Part shown: positions 33,701-42,518 of the stretch, in pieces
How the letters are laid out: every line of letters begins with the position of its first letter
How positions within the stretch are numbered: position 1 is the stretch's first letter
Assembly (NCBI RefSeq): GCF_902705885.1
Contig: NZ_CACSIP010000035.1
Span: 16,970-62,898 of the forward strand
Source of the DNA: Mycolicibacterium austroafricanum
Lineage (GTDB): Bacteria > Actinomycetota > Actinomycetes > Mycobacteriales > Mycobacteriaceae
DNA: 45,929 bases
Direction of reading: 5' to 3'
Program-made: the position numbers and the translations under genes
The notes under the pieces: model-generated
What the model saw: only the letters and a program-made list of their open reading frames with translations
Databases searched by the model: none
Told to the model about the DNA's origin: nothing

Positions 33701-34626
33701 CCGCGGTGCAGGCCGAGCCGGATGGCGTGTTCGCCGGGGTCGCGGAGGAGGCGTACCACGCAGACCGCAGCTCACTGTCGGTGTCGGGGGCGAAGCTGCT
33801 GCTACCCCCGAGTTGCCCGGCGAAGTTCCGGTGGTCGCAGGACCATCCGCAGAAACCGAAGCGGGTGTACGACTTCGGGCATCTGGCGCATCTGATGGTG
33901 TTGGGTGAGGGCGGCGAGTTCGTCATCTTGGATCCGGCGATCGTGGGGGTGAAGAAGGACGGCACCGTCGCTGACAGCCCACGTTCGACGGCCGGCTGGA
34001 AGAAGGCGGAGGCGGAGGCCCGCGCGGCGGGTGCGACGCCGGTGGGGTTGCCGGAGTGGGAGCTGGCCGAACAGATGGCCGAGCAGGTGCGCAACCATGC
34101 GGAGGCGGGTCCGCTGTTCGAGCGTGGGCATGCGGAGCGGTCGATGTACTGGACTGATGGTGACGGGGTGCGGCTGCGTGGCCGCACCGACTGGCTCACC
34201 ACCGTCGATGACCAGCTCGTGTGTGTGGACTACAAAACGTCGGTGACGGCCAACCCTGACGCCTTGGTCCGCAAGTTTTGGCAGCTGGGCTACTTCATGC
34301 AGGCCGCCTGGTATCGGGACCTGTTGATCGCGCTGGGCCTGTCCGATAACCCCGACTTTCTGTTCGTCGTGCAGGAGAAGGAACCACCGTTCGAGGTGGT
34401 GGTGGTGCGTTACGACGACGACGCGATCGCGGAGGGCCGCCGGCTGAACCGGCAGGCGATCGACACGTATCGGCGGTGCCGCGACAGCGGTGTCTGGCCC
34501 GGTTATGCACCGGATACGACTGTGACGCTGAGCCTTCCGGGCTGGGCGTTGCGTGAAGCACAGGACTTCGCCGACCAGGCGGAGGCCGAATCACTCATCA
34601 ACGAATTGGAAGGGATCTATCAGTGA
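33697..34626 (+). CDS. RecE-like exonuclease (PD-(D/E)XK fold)
   Basis: 309-aa predicted double-strand exonuclease for phage recombination. Seen: SLSVSGAKLLLPPSCPAKFR, FGHLAHLMVLGEG, then the nuclease core RLRGRTDWLTTVDDQLVCVD with DYKTS (D..E/DxK type) and QLGYFMQAAWYRDLL. It starts with GTG in a GTGA overlap and its stop overlaps recT. Members of this family resect DNA and hand the strand to a RecT-type annealing protein, which is the next gene. Confidence 0.88.
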   Translation: MTAVQAEPDGVFAGVAEEAYHADRSSLSVSGAKLLLPPSCPAKFRWSQDHPQKPKRVYDFGHLAHLMVLGEGGEFVILDPAIVGVKKDGTVADSPRSTAGWKKAEAEARAAGATPVGLPEWELAEQMAEQVRNHAEAGPLFERGHAERSMYWTDGDGVRLRGRTDWLTTVDDQLVCVDYKTSVTANPDALVRKFWQLGYFMQAAWYRDLLIALGLSDNPDFLFVVQEKEPPFEVVVVRYDDDAIAEGRRLNRQAIDTYRRCRDSGVWPGYAPDTTVTLSLPGWALREAQDFADQAEAESLINELEGIYQ

Positions 34627-35630
34627 CCACCACGACCGAGGTCGCCACGAACGAGCAGAAGCAGCCGACGTTGGCGCAGCTGATCAAGCAGATGGAGCCG
34701 GAGATCGCGAAGGCGTTGCCGTCGCATATGAAGCCGGAGCGGATGGCGCGGATCGCGACGACGGTGTTGCGGCAGACGCCGGCGTTGGCGCGGTGCACAC
34801 CCGAGAGCTTTCTGGGGGCGCTGCTGACGGCGTCGCAGCTCGGCCTCGAGCCGGGCCCGATCGGCGAGTCGTACTTTGTGCCGTTCGGCCGCGACGTCAC
34901 GTTCATCCCCGGCTATCGCGGCCTGATCAAGTTGGCCCGCAACTCCGGGCAGCTCGTCGACATTTGGGCTGAGATCGTCTACAGCAACGACGAGTTCGAC
35001 TACACGTTGGGTTTGCATCGCGATTTGAAGCATGTCCCGGCGAAGGGTGATCGGGGTGAGCCGACGCATGTGTACGCGGCGGCGGAGTTGAAGGACGGCG
35101 GGCATCCGTTCGTGGTGATGACGACCGCGGAGGTGGATGCGATCCGTAAACGGTCCCGCGCGAGCAGCAACGGGCCGTGGGTGACGGATTGGGCGGCGAT
35201 GGCGCGTAAGACGGCGGTGAAGCAGCTGTCGAAGTGGCTGCCGTTGTCGGCGGAGTTCAACGCCGCGTCGGTGTTGGACGGCGCTGTCCGCACGGATTTG
35301 AAGTCGCAGGTGATCGATGTGGCCCCGGATTACGACGTCGACGGTGAGGTGATGCCGGACGATCAGCCGGCCGTGGAGGCGCCGAAGCAGCCTGCGAAGG
35401 GCAAGACGCGCAGCAAGGCAGCGGAGCCGCCGGCGGATGAGGTGTTCGCCACCGCGGACCAGTTGGCGAAGCTCAAGCAGATCCAGGACATGGAGAAGTA
35501 CGACGACGACGGGTGGCGGGACTTCGTGGCCGCCACGATCCAGCAGGACCGGGTGGAGGCGATCGACAGGTTGACGCCGGAGCAGGCGCAGACCGTGATC
35601 GATCTGTTCGCTGAGGAGGCCGCGAAGTGA
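34623..35630 (+). CDS. recT: RecT single-strand annealing protein
   Basis: 335-aa recombinase of the RecT family. The core is clear: RIATTVLRQTPALARCTPES, LLTASQLGLEPGPIGESYFV, PGYRGLIKLARNSG, and AARKTAVKQLSKWLPLSAE-like (AMARKTAVKQLSKWLPLS). The C-terminal 90 residues are charged and less conserved. Coupled to the RecE-like gene; the pair performs homologous recombination, probably during replication or genome circularisation. Confidence 0.95.
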   Translation: MTTTTEVATNEQKQPTLAQLIKQMEPEIAKALPSHMKPERMARIATTVLRQTPALARCTPESFLGALLTASQLGLEPGPIGESYFVPFGRDVTFIPGYRGLIKLARNSGQLVDIWAEIVYSNDEFDYTLGLHRDLKHVPAKGDRGEPTHVYAAAELKDGGHPFVVMTTAEVDAIRKRSRASSNGPWVTDWAAMARKTAVKQLSKWLPLSAEFNAASVLDGAVRTDLKSQVIDVAPDYDVDGEVMPDDQPAVEAPKQPAKGKTRSKAAEPPADEVFATADQLAKLKQIQDMEKYDDDGWRDFVAATIQQDRVEAIDRLTPEQAQTVIDLFAEEAAK

Positions 35631-36400
35631 CGATCTCGGTTGCGACAGCGTCGCTGGTGGACCTGCTGACCGATGCGCTGCACACCGCAGCGCCGCACAC
35701 GGGTGGTGTGCACTTGTCGTCGCATCGGGCGCCGTGGAAAGAAGAACCGGGCGACGTGGATTTGTTGGCGGCGACGTCGACGACCGGGTCGGTGGTGGGA
35801 CACATGTGGATTCCCGTCGAAGGGAATTTGACGTCGGCGGTGTGGCCGGTCGGGTCGACCACGACGGCGCTCGGTGTGTTGCGCCGGCTGGCGAAGAAGG
35901 GCGACAACCATTCCGTCGACATCGACATGTATCAGGCGGATCCGCCGGAGAACTTGAAAGAGGGTGAGCACCCGGGGTGGATTGTGACGATCGCGGAAAC
36001 ATCGGCGTTGTTTGATTCGGACACGGAGTTTCAGTTCCACGCCCATGATGCGTCGAAGTTTCCGCTGCGCCGCGCCGGGATGTTGTTGCGCGGCCAGATT
36101 TTGAAGGCCGACGACGACGAGGAGGATTACGCCGCTACACCTTTGACGTTGTGGTCGGCGGGCGTGATGGGGCCTTTGGTGAAGGTCGCGAAACGCCGCG
36201 GAGGCACGATCCGACTGTTCCGGTCATCGGATCAGCGGACGCAGCTGGTGCAGATCGGTGACACGTGGATCGGGGCCGCCTACCCGTCGCCGCCGCTGCC
36301 GGGTGAGCCGAAAGACGCCCCATCGATCGAACCCGTGCTCGACGGCGGGGAGTCGGCAGCTGGGCAGACCACGATCGACGACGAGCAGCCGGGCGACTGA
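35627..36400 (+). CDS. phage protein of unknown function, possibly sliding-clamp-like (257 aa)
   Basis: GTG start overlapping recT. Mostly beta: LLAATSTTGSVVGHMWIPVE, DTEFQFHAHDASKFPLRRAG, and near the end LVQIGDTWIGAAYPSPP. The overall pattern (two beta-rich repeats, final QIGDxxIGxxxP) is reminiscent of the DNA polymerase III beta clamp-like proteins reported in actinophages, but the resemblance is weak and unverified. A Pro/Glu/Asp-rich tail closes the protein. Confidence 0.7.
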   Translation: MTISVATASLVDLLTDALHTAAPHTGGVHLSSHRAPWKEEPGDVDLLAATSTTGSVVGHMWIPVEGNLTSAVWPVGSTTTALGVLRRLAKKGDNHSVDIDMYQADPPENLKEGEHPGWIVTIAETSALFDSDTEFQFHAHDASKFPLRRAGMLLRGQILKADDDEEDYAATPLTLWSAGVMGPLVKVAKRRGGTIRLFRSSDQRTQLVQIGDTWIGAAYPSPPLPGEPKDAPSIEPVLDGGESAAGQTTIDDEQPGD

Positions 36401-36933
36401 TGCCGACTCGTCTGGGTGAGCGGCCGGTCACGACCGTGGCGGACGCGGCGCGTGTCGGTGCGCTGCTCGCCGCGCTCGGCCTGGTGGCGGGCGAGCCGAC
36501 GTTCACGTTGACGATTCCTGGTGTGCCGTATTCGAAGTCGCGGCCGCGTTCGGATATGAGGAACCGGCGGGTCTACCACGACCCCGCGGACGTGGCCGCC
36601 GAACGCACGACTGCCGTGTATCTGCGGGCCACGGTGCGGGAGCCGTTCACCGGGAATGTGGCGTTGGCGTGCCTGTTCTACCGGCCTACCCGCGGCGTCG
36701 TGGACGTCGACAACCTTTTGAAGCATGTGGCCGATGCAGGTAATCCGCCGGCGCGCGGCGCACTGGGTGTGCTGTGGGCCGATGACTGCCAGTGCACCGC
36801 GCAAGCCGGTCTGCTGTTCCTCGACCGGAACGAGCCCCGAACCGTCGTCGCGGTCGGTGTGCACGACACCAATCTGACCCGGGACTACTCCGTCCCGAAG
36901 AAGCCGAAAGGTGCTCTGCCGTTATGGGATTGA
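36400..36933 (+). CDS. RusA-family Holliday junction resolvase
   Basis: 177-aa nuclease. RusA pattern: FTLTIPGVPYSKSRPRSD, CLFYRPTRGVVDVDNLLKHV and WADDCQC with the acidic residues (Asp in VDVDN and DD) expected for metal binding. Resolves branched DNA made by the RecE/RecT system. Its start shares a base with the previous stop. Confidence 0.87.
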   Translation: MPTRLGERPVTTVADAARVGALLAALGLVAGEPTFTLTIPGVPYSKSRPRSDMRNRRVYHDPADVAAERTTAVYLRATVREPFTGNVALACLFYRPTRGVVDVDNLLKHVADAGNPPARGALGVLWADDCQCTAQAGLLFLDRNEPRTVVAVGVHDTNLTRDYSVPKKPKGALPLWD

Positions 36934-37199
36934 AACGACCACATCTGGTTGACCAGAAGGAGAACGCTACCGGCCAGTTTTGGTACACGGTGCGGGGCGG
37001 GAACGGGGCGAATCTGTTGACGTCGGAGATGTATCCGACGCGGTCGAACGCAATTCGGGCGGCCCGCCGCTACATCGCGTCGATCGATCCGGTGCCGGTG
37101 CGGTTCACGTACTGGACAGGGTTGACACCCGTAACCCTCGCTGGCTGGCACGCGCCGTCCCCGACAGCACGGCGACAGGTCACGGAGCGGATCCGGTGA
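36924..37199 (+). CDS. DUF1508/YegP-like small protein (91 aa)
   Basis: Contains the short repeat typical of the YegP/DUF1508 fold: ENATGQFWYTVRGGNGANLL, then TSEMYPTRSNAIRAARRYI. The C-terminal part has no recognised family. It overlaps the resolvase gene by 10 bp and the methyltransferase by 4 bp. Function unknown. Confidence 0.72.
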   Translation: MGLKRPHLVDQKENATGQFWYTVRGGNGANLLTSEMYPTRSNAIRAARRYIASIDPVPVRFTYWTGLTPVTLAGWHAPSPTARRQVTERIR

Positions 37200-38746
37200 T
37201 CACGCTCACTGATCTGTTCTGCGGTGCGGGTGGCAGTTCGACGGGTGCGATCGCGATTCCCGGCGTCTCGGTTCGGATCGCCTCGAATCACTGGGATCTC
37301 GCCGTCGAAACTCACAACTCCAACCATCCCGACGCTGACCACCTGTGCGCCGACCTGTCGCAGATCAGCCCGCGATACTTCCCACGCACTGACATTCTAT
37401 GGGCGTCACCGGAGTGCACGAACCACAGCGTGGCCCGCGGGAAGAAACGCGCTGACGCGCAGCCGGATCTGTTCGGGGAGGTGTTGCCCGATGCGGCGGC
37501 CGAGCGGTCCAGGGCCACGATGTGGGATGTTCCGCGGTTCGCCGAGCACCACCGCTACCAGGCGGTCATCGTCGAGAACGTTGTCGACGCTTGGAACTGG
37601 GAACCGTTCCGGGCGTGGCTGATGGCGATGGACTCTCTGGGCTACGAGCACCACGTGGTGTTCCTGAACTCGATGCACGCGCAGACGTTCGGGCTGGGCG
37701 CGCCGCAGTCCCGCGATCGCATGTACGTGGTGTTTTGGCGCAAGGGCAACCCGATGCCCGACTTCGTGCGCGTCACCAGCCCCGCCGCGATCTGCCCTGA
37801 CTGTGGCGCGGTGCGGGCTAGGCAGGTGTTCAAGAATCACGACCGCGCACCGTGGGGCCGGTACCGGTCGCAGTACGTGTTCCGCTGCCCGAACATTAAG
37901 TGCCGGAATCAGATCGTCGAGCCGTCGTTCCGGCCTGCCGCCGAGATCATCGACTGGGCGCTACGCGGACAGCGCATCGGTGACCGTGCTCGGCCGCTGG
38001 CGGACAAGACGCTCGCGCGGATCCGCGCTGGGATCGAACGCTATTGGGCACCGCTGCTGGTGCCAGTCGAGGGCCGCGACGGGAAGGCTGCCGTTCCGAT
38101 CGACCAGGCCGCACGAACTATGACCACCAGGAACGAGACGGGCATGGCGTTCCTGACCCAGTTCCGCGATCGGGTGCGCGACCTCGACCCTCACCGCGAT
38201 CCCCTGACCACCGTGGTGGCAGACGGCGCGAATCACGGCCTGGTGGAGCCATCCGGGGCGTTCATCGCGGAGCTGCGGGGTGGTGGATCGAAGCACCGCC
38301 CGGTCTCCGATCCGCTGTGCACTGTCGTCGCGAACGGCAACCACCACGGCCTCGTCACCACGTACTACGGCAACGGCGGCACCCGCCCGGTCGACGAAGC
38401 ACTGGCGACTGTGACAGCGACCGAGCGGCACGCGCTGCTCATGCGGAACAACTCATCGAGGAGCGGTGACGGCTCCGAGATGGTCACCCCAGCCAGGGAA
38501 CCGGCCCGCACGATAACCACCACGGGCTACCAGTCACTACTGGCCGCCGAGCGACCGACCATCGACGTCGACGAAGTCCTGTTCCGGATGCTCGAACCGC
38601 GCGAGATCACCGCAGCCATGGACTTCCCCACTGCCTACGTGATGCTCGGCAACCGGCGCGAACAGGTGCGCCTAGCCGGGAACGCGGTCACACCTCCCGC
38701 CGCGAGGGATCTTGTTGGCGTCGTGGCTGAATCGCTGGGGGTCTGA
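37196..38746 (+). CDS. DNA (cytosine-5) methyltransferase with zinc-ribbon insert
   Basis: 516-aa C5 methyltransferase. Motif I: DLFCGAGGSSTGA. The catalytic loop is SPECTNHS (Cys74) instead of the usual PPCQ. Motif VI: VENVV (Glu127); motif VIII: QSRDRMYV; motif X: LAGNAVTPPAARDLV. A four-Cys zinc ribbon (CPDCG ... CPNIKC) sits at about 200-245 before the target recognition region, which holds several repeats of the form RPVxxxLxTVxxxxxHGLV. GTG start, 4-bp overlap. No cognate endonuclease is adjacent except a small HNH gene 240 bp downstream, so it may protect phage DNA rather than form a restriction system. Confidence 0.9.
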   Translation: MITLTDLFCGAGGSSTGAIAIPGVSVRIASNHWDLAVETHNSNHPDADHLCADLSQISPRYFPRTDILWASPECTNHSVARGKKRADAQPDLFGEVLPDAAAERSRATMWDVPRFAEHHRYQAVIVENVVDAWNWEPFRAWLMAMDSLGYEHHVVFLNSMHAQTFGLGAPQSRDRMYVVFWRKGNPMPDFVRVTSPAAICPDCGAVRARQVFKNHDRAPWGRYRSQYVFRCPNIKCRNQIVEPSFRPAAEIIDWALRGQRIGDRARPLADKTLARIRAGIERYWAPLLVPVEGRDGKAAVPIDQAARTMTTRNETGMAFLTQFRDRVRDLDPHRDPLTTVVADGANHGLVEPSGAFIAELRGGGSKHRPVSDPLCTVVANGNHHGLVTTYYGNGGTRPVDEALATVTATERHALLMRNNSSRSGDGSEMVTPAREPARTITTTGYQSLLAAERPTIDVDEVLFRMLEPREITAAMDFPTAYVMLGNRREQVRLAGNAVTPPAARDLVGVVAESLGV

Positions 38747-38988
38747 TGGACATCTACATCGTGATCGATGAATCCCGGGTTGTCGGCGCTAGCGCCCGTT
38801 TGCAGGGTGCGGAGTTGATCCGTGCGAAGGCAGCCGTCGAGTCGGCCGATTCGGGTGCGCGTGTACGGGCGGGGTTGCCGCCCAGTGTGATCCCGGATCG
38901 TGAGTCGGAGGCGTGGCGCGCCGACCATCGCGCCGCCTACGACCGGCTGCGGATCGAGAACCATGAACTACAGGACATGGACGACTGA
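38746..38988 (+). CDS. phage protein of unknown function (80 aa)
   Basis: Starts MDIYIVIDESRVVGASARLQ, then a helical charged part rich in Arg, Ala, Asp. No family recognised. Both boundaries overlap neighbours by one base. Confidence 0.7.
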   Translation: MDIYIVIDESRVVGASARLQGAELIRAKAAVESADSGARVRAGLPPSVIPDRESEAWRADHRAAYDRLRIENHELQDMDD

Positions 38989-39338
38989 TGCCCATCCGTC
39001 CTGAGAACAAGCACCGGTATCCGCCGGACTGGAAGCAGATCAGTGAGCGGATCCGGTTTGAGCGCGCTGGTGGACGCTGTGAGTGTGAGGGGGAGTGTGG
39101 GCGCGGCACCCATGAGGGTCGCTGCCCGAATGTTCACGGGTTGTCCGCTTACGGCACCGGCAGCAAGGTTGTGCTCACCGTCGCGCACCTGAACCACACA
39201 CCGGAGGACTGCGGCGACGCCAACCTCCGCGCGATGTGCAACGGCTGCCATTTGCACTACGACCGTGAGCACCACGCCCAGACGGCGCAACGCACGCGCA
39301 CGGCGGCGCTCGAAGCTCAGATGGAGGCGATGTTCTGA
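38988..39338 (+). CDS. HNH endonuclease-like protein
   Basis: 116 aa. HNH pattern: Cys pairs CECEGECGRGTHEGRC, then LTVAHLNHTPEDCGDANLRA and MCNGCHLHYD. The His-Asn-His core and zinc ligands look complete. It could be a phage nicking or homing-type nuclease, or a partner of the methyltransferase. Confidence 0.82.
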   Translation: MPIRPENKHRYPPDWKQISERIRFERAGGRCECEGECGRGTHEGRCPNVHGLSAYGTGSKVVLTVAHLNHTPEDCGDANLRAMCNGCHLHYDREHHAQTAQRTRTAALEAQMEAMF

Positions 39339-39805
39339 TGCGCGCGTTGACTGTTCAGCAGCCGTGGGCGTGGGCGATCTTCAACGGTAAGAGGATCGAG
39401 AACCGCACCCAGCTGTGGCGCTATCGCGGTCCGCTTGCGATCCACGCGGGGCAGCGTCTCTCTGATCGCGGCATGGGGGACGAGCGCATCCACCGGGCGG
39501 TGCGGCATTGGCAGCGCGGCGTTGTGGCACACGGGGGCGCTACGCCGCTGCTGCGTGACGCGCTGGAGTACGGCGTCGTGCTTGGGGTTGTGGATCTGGT
39601 CGACTGTCACCCCGACGCTGGCTGCTGCGCCCCGTGGGGTGAGCAGGCCTACGTCGAGCACGGCGGCCGTGAGCGTCGCCGCATCACCCACTTGGTGCTG
39701 GAGCGCCCCCGTCTGCTGCCTGAGCCGATCCCATGCAAGGGGCTGCTGGGGTTGTGGACCCCGCCCGCCGATATCACCGCTCAACTCGAGGAGCTGACTC
39801 GATGA
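39338..39805 (+). CDS. ASCH-domain protein
   Basis: 155 aa. The opening MRALTVQQPWAWAIFNGKRI, ENRTQLWRYRGPLAIHAG and later GVVLGVVDLVDC are the ASCH (PUA-like) pattern; the end KGLLGLWTPPADI fits. ASCH domains bind RNA or modified nucleosides. Function in the phage is unknown. Confidence 0.85.
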   Translation: MRALTVQQPWAWAIFNGKRIENRTQLWRYRGPLAIHAGQRLSDRGMGDERIHRAVRHWQRGVVAHGGATPLLRDALEYGVVLGVVDLVDCHPDAGCCAPWGEQAYVEHGGRERRRITHLVLERPRLLPEPIPCKGLLGLWTPPADITAQLEELTR

Positions 39806-40353
39806 CCAATGTTTGCTACGACACCGAGTTCCTCGATGATGGCCACACTATCGAGCTGATCTCGATCGGGATCGTGACCGACCAAGCCAGGGGCGAAGGG
39901 TACTACGCGGTCAACGCTGAGTGCGATTTCGAGCGCATCCGTGATCACGATTGGTTGTGGGTCAATGTGGTTCCGCACCTGCCGACAACAAAGACGGACT
40001 GGACGGACCCGAATCACGGCCGTCTAGTCACGAGGCTGGACCGCCGCGCTGCGTGCGTGAAGCCCAAGTGGGTGATCGCGAATGAGGTGCGCGACCTGAT
40101 CTTGCGTCGCACCGTGAAACCGGATCTGTGGGCGTACTTCGCCGCCTACGACCACGTGGCTCTGGCGCAGTTGTGGGGACCGATGTCTGATCTGCCGGAC
40201 GGGATCCCGATGTACACCCACGATCTGAAGCAGGAGATGGACCGTCTGGGGGTGCGGTCCGATGTGGTGCCGAAACCAGAGAATGTGCACGACGCGCTCG
40301 CCGATGCCCGCTGGAATATGGCGATGCTGCGTCACCTGAAGGCGCTGTCATGA
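39802..40353 (+). CDS. DEDDh 3'-5' exoribonuclease, Rv2179c-like
   Basis: 183 aa. Strong resemblance to mycobacterial Rv2179c: CYDTEFLDDGHTIELISIGI, AYDHVALAQLWGPMSDLP and ENVHDALADARWNMAMLRHL, giving the D, E, D and H/D catalytic residues of the family. ATG 39802 overlaps the ASCH stop. A phage copy of a host-type RNase; it may process or degrade RNA during infection. Confidence 0.87.
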   Translation: MTNVCYDTEFLDDGHTIELISIGIVTDQARGEGYYAVNAECDFERIRDHDWLWVNVVPHLPTTKTDWTDPNHGRLVTRLDRRAACVKPKWVIANEVRDLILRRTVKPDLWAYFAAYDHVALAQLWGPMSDLPDGIPMYTHDLKQEMDRLGVRSDVVPKPENVHDALADARWNMAMLRHLKALS

Positions 40354-40523
40354 GTTTCACTGCTGCGTATCACGGCGCGTGTGGTTACGGGGATCGGATC
40401 GAGCCGGGCGACCAGGTGGTGTACGAGGACGGCGAACTGGTGCACGTCGGCTGCGCGAACATCGATGTGGCGGAGACGCCTTGTCGTGACTGCAACCTGG
40501 TGCACGCCGGGAGGTGCTTCTGA
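40350..40523 (+). CDS. small Cys-rich phage protein (57 aa)
   Basis: Short frame from ATG 40350 (ATGA overlap) to TGA 40523 (TGATG overlap with the next gene). Cys/His positions: YHGACGYG, HVGCANID, CRDCNLVHAGRC, a likely zinc site. Overlaps on both sides make it real despite its size. Confidence 0.72.
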   Translation: MSFTAAYHGACGYGDRIEPGDQVVYEDGELVHVGCANIDVAETPCRDCNLVHAGRCF

Positions 40524-40834
40524 TGAGTTTGCATGTGCGTTTGCGGATCAACAGCGATCTGGTGGAGGCGGTGGAGATCACCCGGGACCACGACGATAAC
40601 GGCACTGATGTTGATGCGGTGAATGTTGGTGAGTTGTGGTTGTCGGCGCACGCGGAGGGGATGCGCAACGGCCTGGAGTTGGCGGCGTCGCTGTGCAACG
40701 ACCTCGCTGGCGAGCGGTCGGGTATTTCGGAGGCGGCGTTGGAGAACGCCCGCGACGAAATCCGGCTACTGGCCCTGCAAATCGCCGACCCTGACGCGAC
40801 CAACGTCGACACCCCGGGAGACCCTGATGCCTGA
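40523..40834 (+). CDS. phage protein of unknown function (103 aa)
   Basis: Start at ATG 40523 sharing a base with the previous stop. A beta start (LHVRLRINSDLVEAVEITRD) and two helices (HAEGMRNGLELAASLCNDLA, ALENARDEIRLLALQIADPD). No family recognised. Confidence 0.72.
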   Translation: MSLHVRLRINSDLVEAVEITRDHDDNGTDVDAVNVGELWLSAHAEGMRNGLELAASLCNDLAGERSGISEAALENARDEIRLLALQIADPDATNVDTPGDPDA

Positions 40835-41114
40835 CCTTACTCAGAACGAGCTCGACGCTATCGCCGACGCGCGAAACCTGTTGGAGTCGTACGGATTCGT
40901 GGTGTTGCGCGAGAAGTCGTACCGGCAGGCCCAGGAGCGGCAGCGGGTGGCCGAGTGCTACCGAGACCGCGAGATAGAAGCCGCTGAGAGTGCGCGTCAC
41001 TGGGCACGTAACTGCCTTGATGAAGAGCGGCGAATACGTGATCGGTGCACGTTCCTGTACGGCGCCGCGCGGGCCGCGGGTTGCTCGGTCGAGGAGTTGA
41101 GTGGCCATGCCTGA
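40827..41114 (+). CDS. phage protein of unknown function, helical (95 aa)
   Basis: ATG 40827 follows GGGAG by about 7 nt and overlaps the previous gene by 8 bp. Long charged helix (YRQAQERQRVAECYRDREIE, AAESARHWARNCLDEERRIR). Possibly a coiled coil. No family recognised. Confidence 0.7.
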   Translation: MPDLTQNELDAIADARNLLESYGFVVLREKSYRQAQERQRVAECYRDREIEAAESARHWARNCLDEERRIRDRCTFLYGAARAAGCSVEELSGHA

Positions 41115-41667
41115 GTGTCCGACGCCGGCGAAGAAGGCGTTCCGGTCGAAGGCTGCGGCGTGCCGGTTTCAACGCCGCAACTATAACGGGCCGGGTAAGG
41201 ACCGGTTGTGGCCGTACGAATGTGTGTGCGGTAGTTGGCATTTGACGCACCAGACGCCCGCCGAGCAGGCGCGGATCGCGGCCCGCGTTCAGGCGGCCCG
41301 GCCGCGGACGGTGTTGCGGATCGTGTGCCCCCGTGGCTGCGACCAGTCGATCAGTGTGGTGCGCCCCGACCTCGAACCGCTACCGCAGGTCCCGGACCCT
41401 GACCGGCGCTCCCCGTATCCGAACCCGCAGGAACGGGCGTGGTTCGAACGCACCGGGCAGGCCGTGTGTGAGGCGCTGCTCGCGCACGCGCTGTTCGAGT
41501 GCACCGCGTTCCAGGCCGAGGACCGCGACTGTGGGCACCAGCAGGGCGCCTACCAGTGCAACCTCAGCGCCGGACACCACGGGCGGCATGAGGTGTTGGA
41601 GTACATCGAGGCCGAGGATCGCACCGTCACCGTCGCGTGGTGGCCCAACCTGCAGGCCGTCCAGTGA
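41107..41667 (+). CDS. Cys-rich phage protein (186 aa)
   Basis: Starts with ATG 41107 after GAGGAG (41091); a GTG at 41101 is an alternative. The basic N-terminus with CVCGSWHLTHQT resembles the small zinc-binding proteins of actinophages; a later part holds CPRGC and CGHQQGAYQCNLSAGHHGRH, a second Cys/His cluster. No family recognised. Confidence 0.72.
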   Translation: MPECPTPAKKAFRSKAAACRFQRRNYNGPGKDRLWPYECVCGSWHLTHQTPAEQARIAARVQAARPRTVLRIVCPRGCDQSISVVRPDLEPLPQVPDPDRRSPYPNPQERAWFERTGQAVCEALLAHALFECTAFQAEDRDCGHQQGAYQCNLSAGHHGRHEVLEYIEAEDRTVTVAWWPNLQAVQ

Positions 41668-42518
41668 GCGCGGCGATGTCAACACCGGAGCTGTTGGGGC
41701 GTCTGCAGCGGCACTACATCAAGCCCGGGCTGTCGCTGCCGGGCGGCATATTTCTGCCCGAGGTCGGCTGGAACGGCGGCGCGGGTGGCGGCTGTGACGC
41801 CATCTACGTGGGGTTCACCACCACCAGCGGTCGCATCCTTGTCGGCCACGAACTGAAAGTCAGCCGTGCTGACTGGCTCAACGAGCTCAACAAGCCCGGG
41901 AAGTCCGATCCGTGGGCCGATCAGTGTCACGAATGGTGGCTTGTCGTCAACGATCCGGCGATCGTCCACCCGGGCGAGTTACCGGCGCACTGGGGGCTTA
42001 TGGTGCCCGGCACGTCGAAGACTCGCATGAAGATCCACACCCGCGCGGTGCGGAAGGATCCGACGACGCACTGCCCGTCGTGGCAGGCGGTCCGGTCGAT
42101 CATGGCCCGCCAAGACACCCTGCGGTCGCAGGCCATCGCCAATGTTCGGAACGGCGCGCGTGAGGAAGCCGGCCGGGAGTTGAGGCAACGCGTCGAAGAT
42201 GAGGTTTCGCGCCGCATGCGCAACGCGCCCGACGCCGAGCTGCTGCGGGAGCAGATGCGCCAGATCACCGAGGCGTTGGGTGGGCAGATCTTGTTCGACG
42301 ACCGGCCCCGCGGCTACTACTACGGCCGCGAGATCGGCCTCCCTGAACTGGCGGCCATCGGGGAGTTGTGCCGGGAGCACCGCAACCTCCGCAAGGCCAT
42401 CGACGACCTGACCGCCGGATACACGATCGGCAACGTCCGCCGCGCGGTCGATCAGCTCGAGCGGGCGATCGTGAACCTGCGGGCCGTGCCCGGGCAGCAG
42501 ATGGAGCTCACATCATGA
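41664..42518 (+). CDS. MmcB-like / PD-(D/E)XK nuclease-fold protein
   Basis: 284 aa. N-terminal half: GCDAIYVGFTTTSGRILVGH, ELKVSRADWLNELN, KSDPWADQCHEWWLVVNDPA, a pattern of restriction-fold proteins with E-x-K (HELK), as in MmcB-type DNA repair proteins annotated in phages. The C-terminal half is helical and charged. GTG start overlapping the previous stop. Its end overlaps an irregular small frame (see 42515-42630). Confidence 0.75.
   Translation: MSAAMSTPELLGRLQRHYIKPGLSLPGGIFLPEVGWNGGAGGGCDAIYVGFTTTSGRILVGHELKVSRADWLNELNKPGKSDPWADQCHEWWLVVNDPAIVHPGELPAHWGLMVPGTSKTRMKIHTRAVRKDPTTHCPSWQAVRSIMARQDTLRSQAIANVRNGAREEAGRELRQRVEDEVSRRMRNAPDAELLREQMRQITEALGGQILFDDRPRGYYYGREIGLPELAAIGELCREHRNLRKAIDDLTAGYTIGNVRRAVDQLERAIVNLRAVPGQQMELTS

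Noticed and set aside
34620..36002. Leftward reading of 460 codons
   Set aside because: Antisense shadow of recT and the following gene; no recognisable motif.
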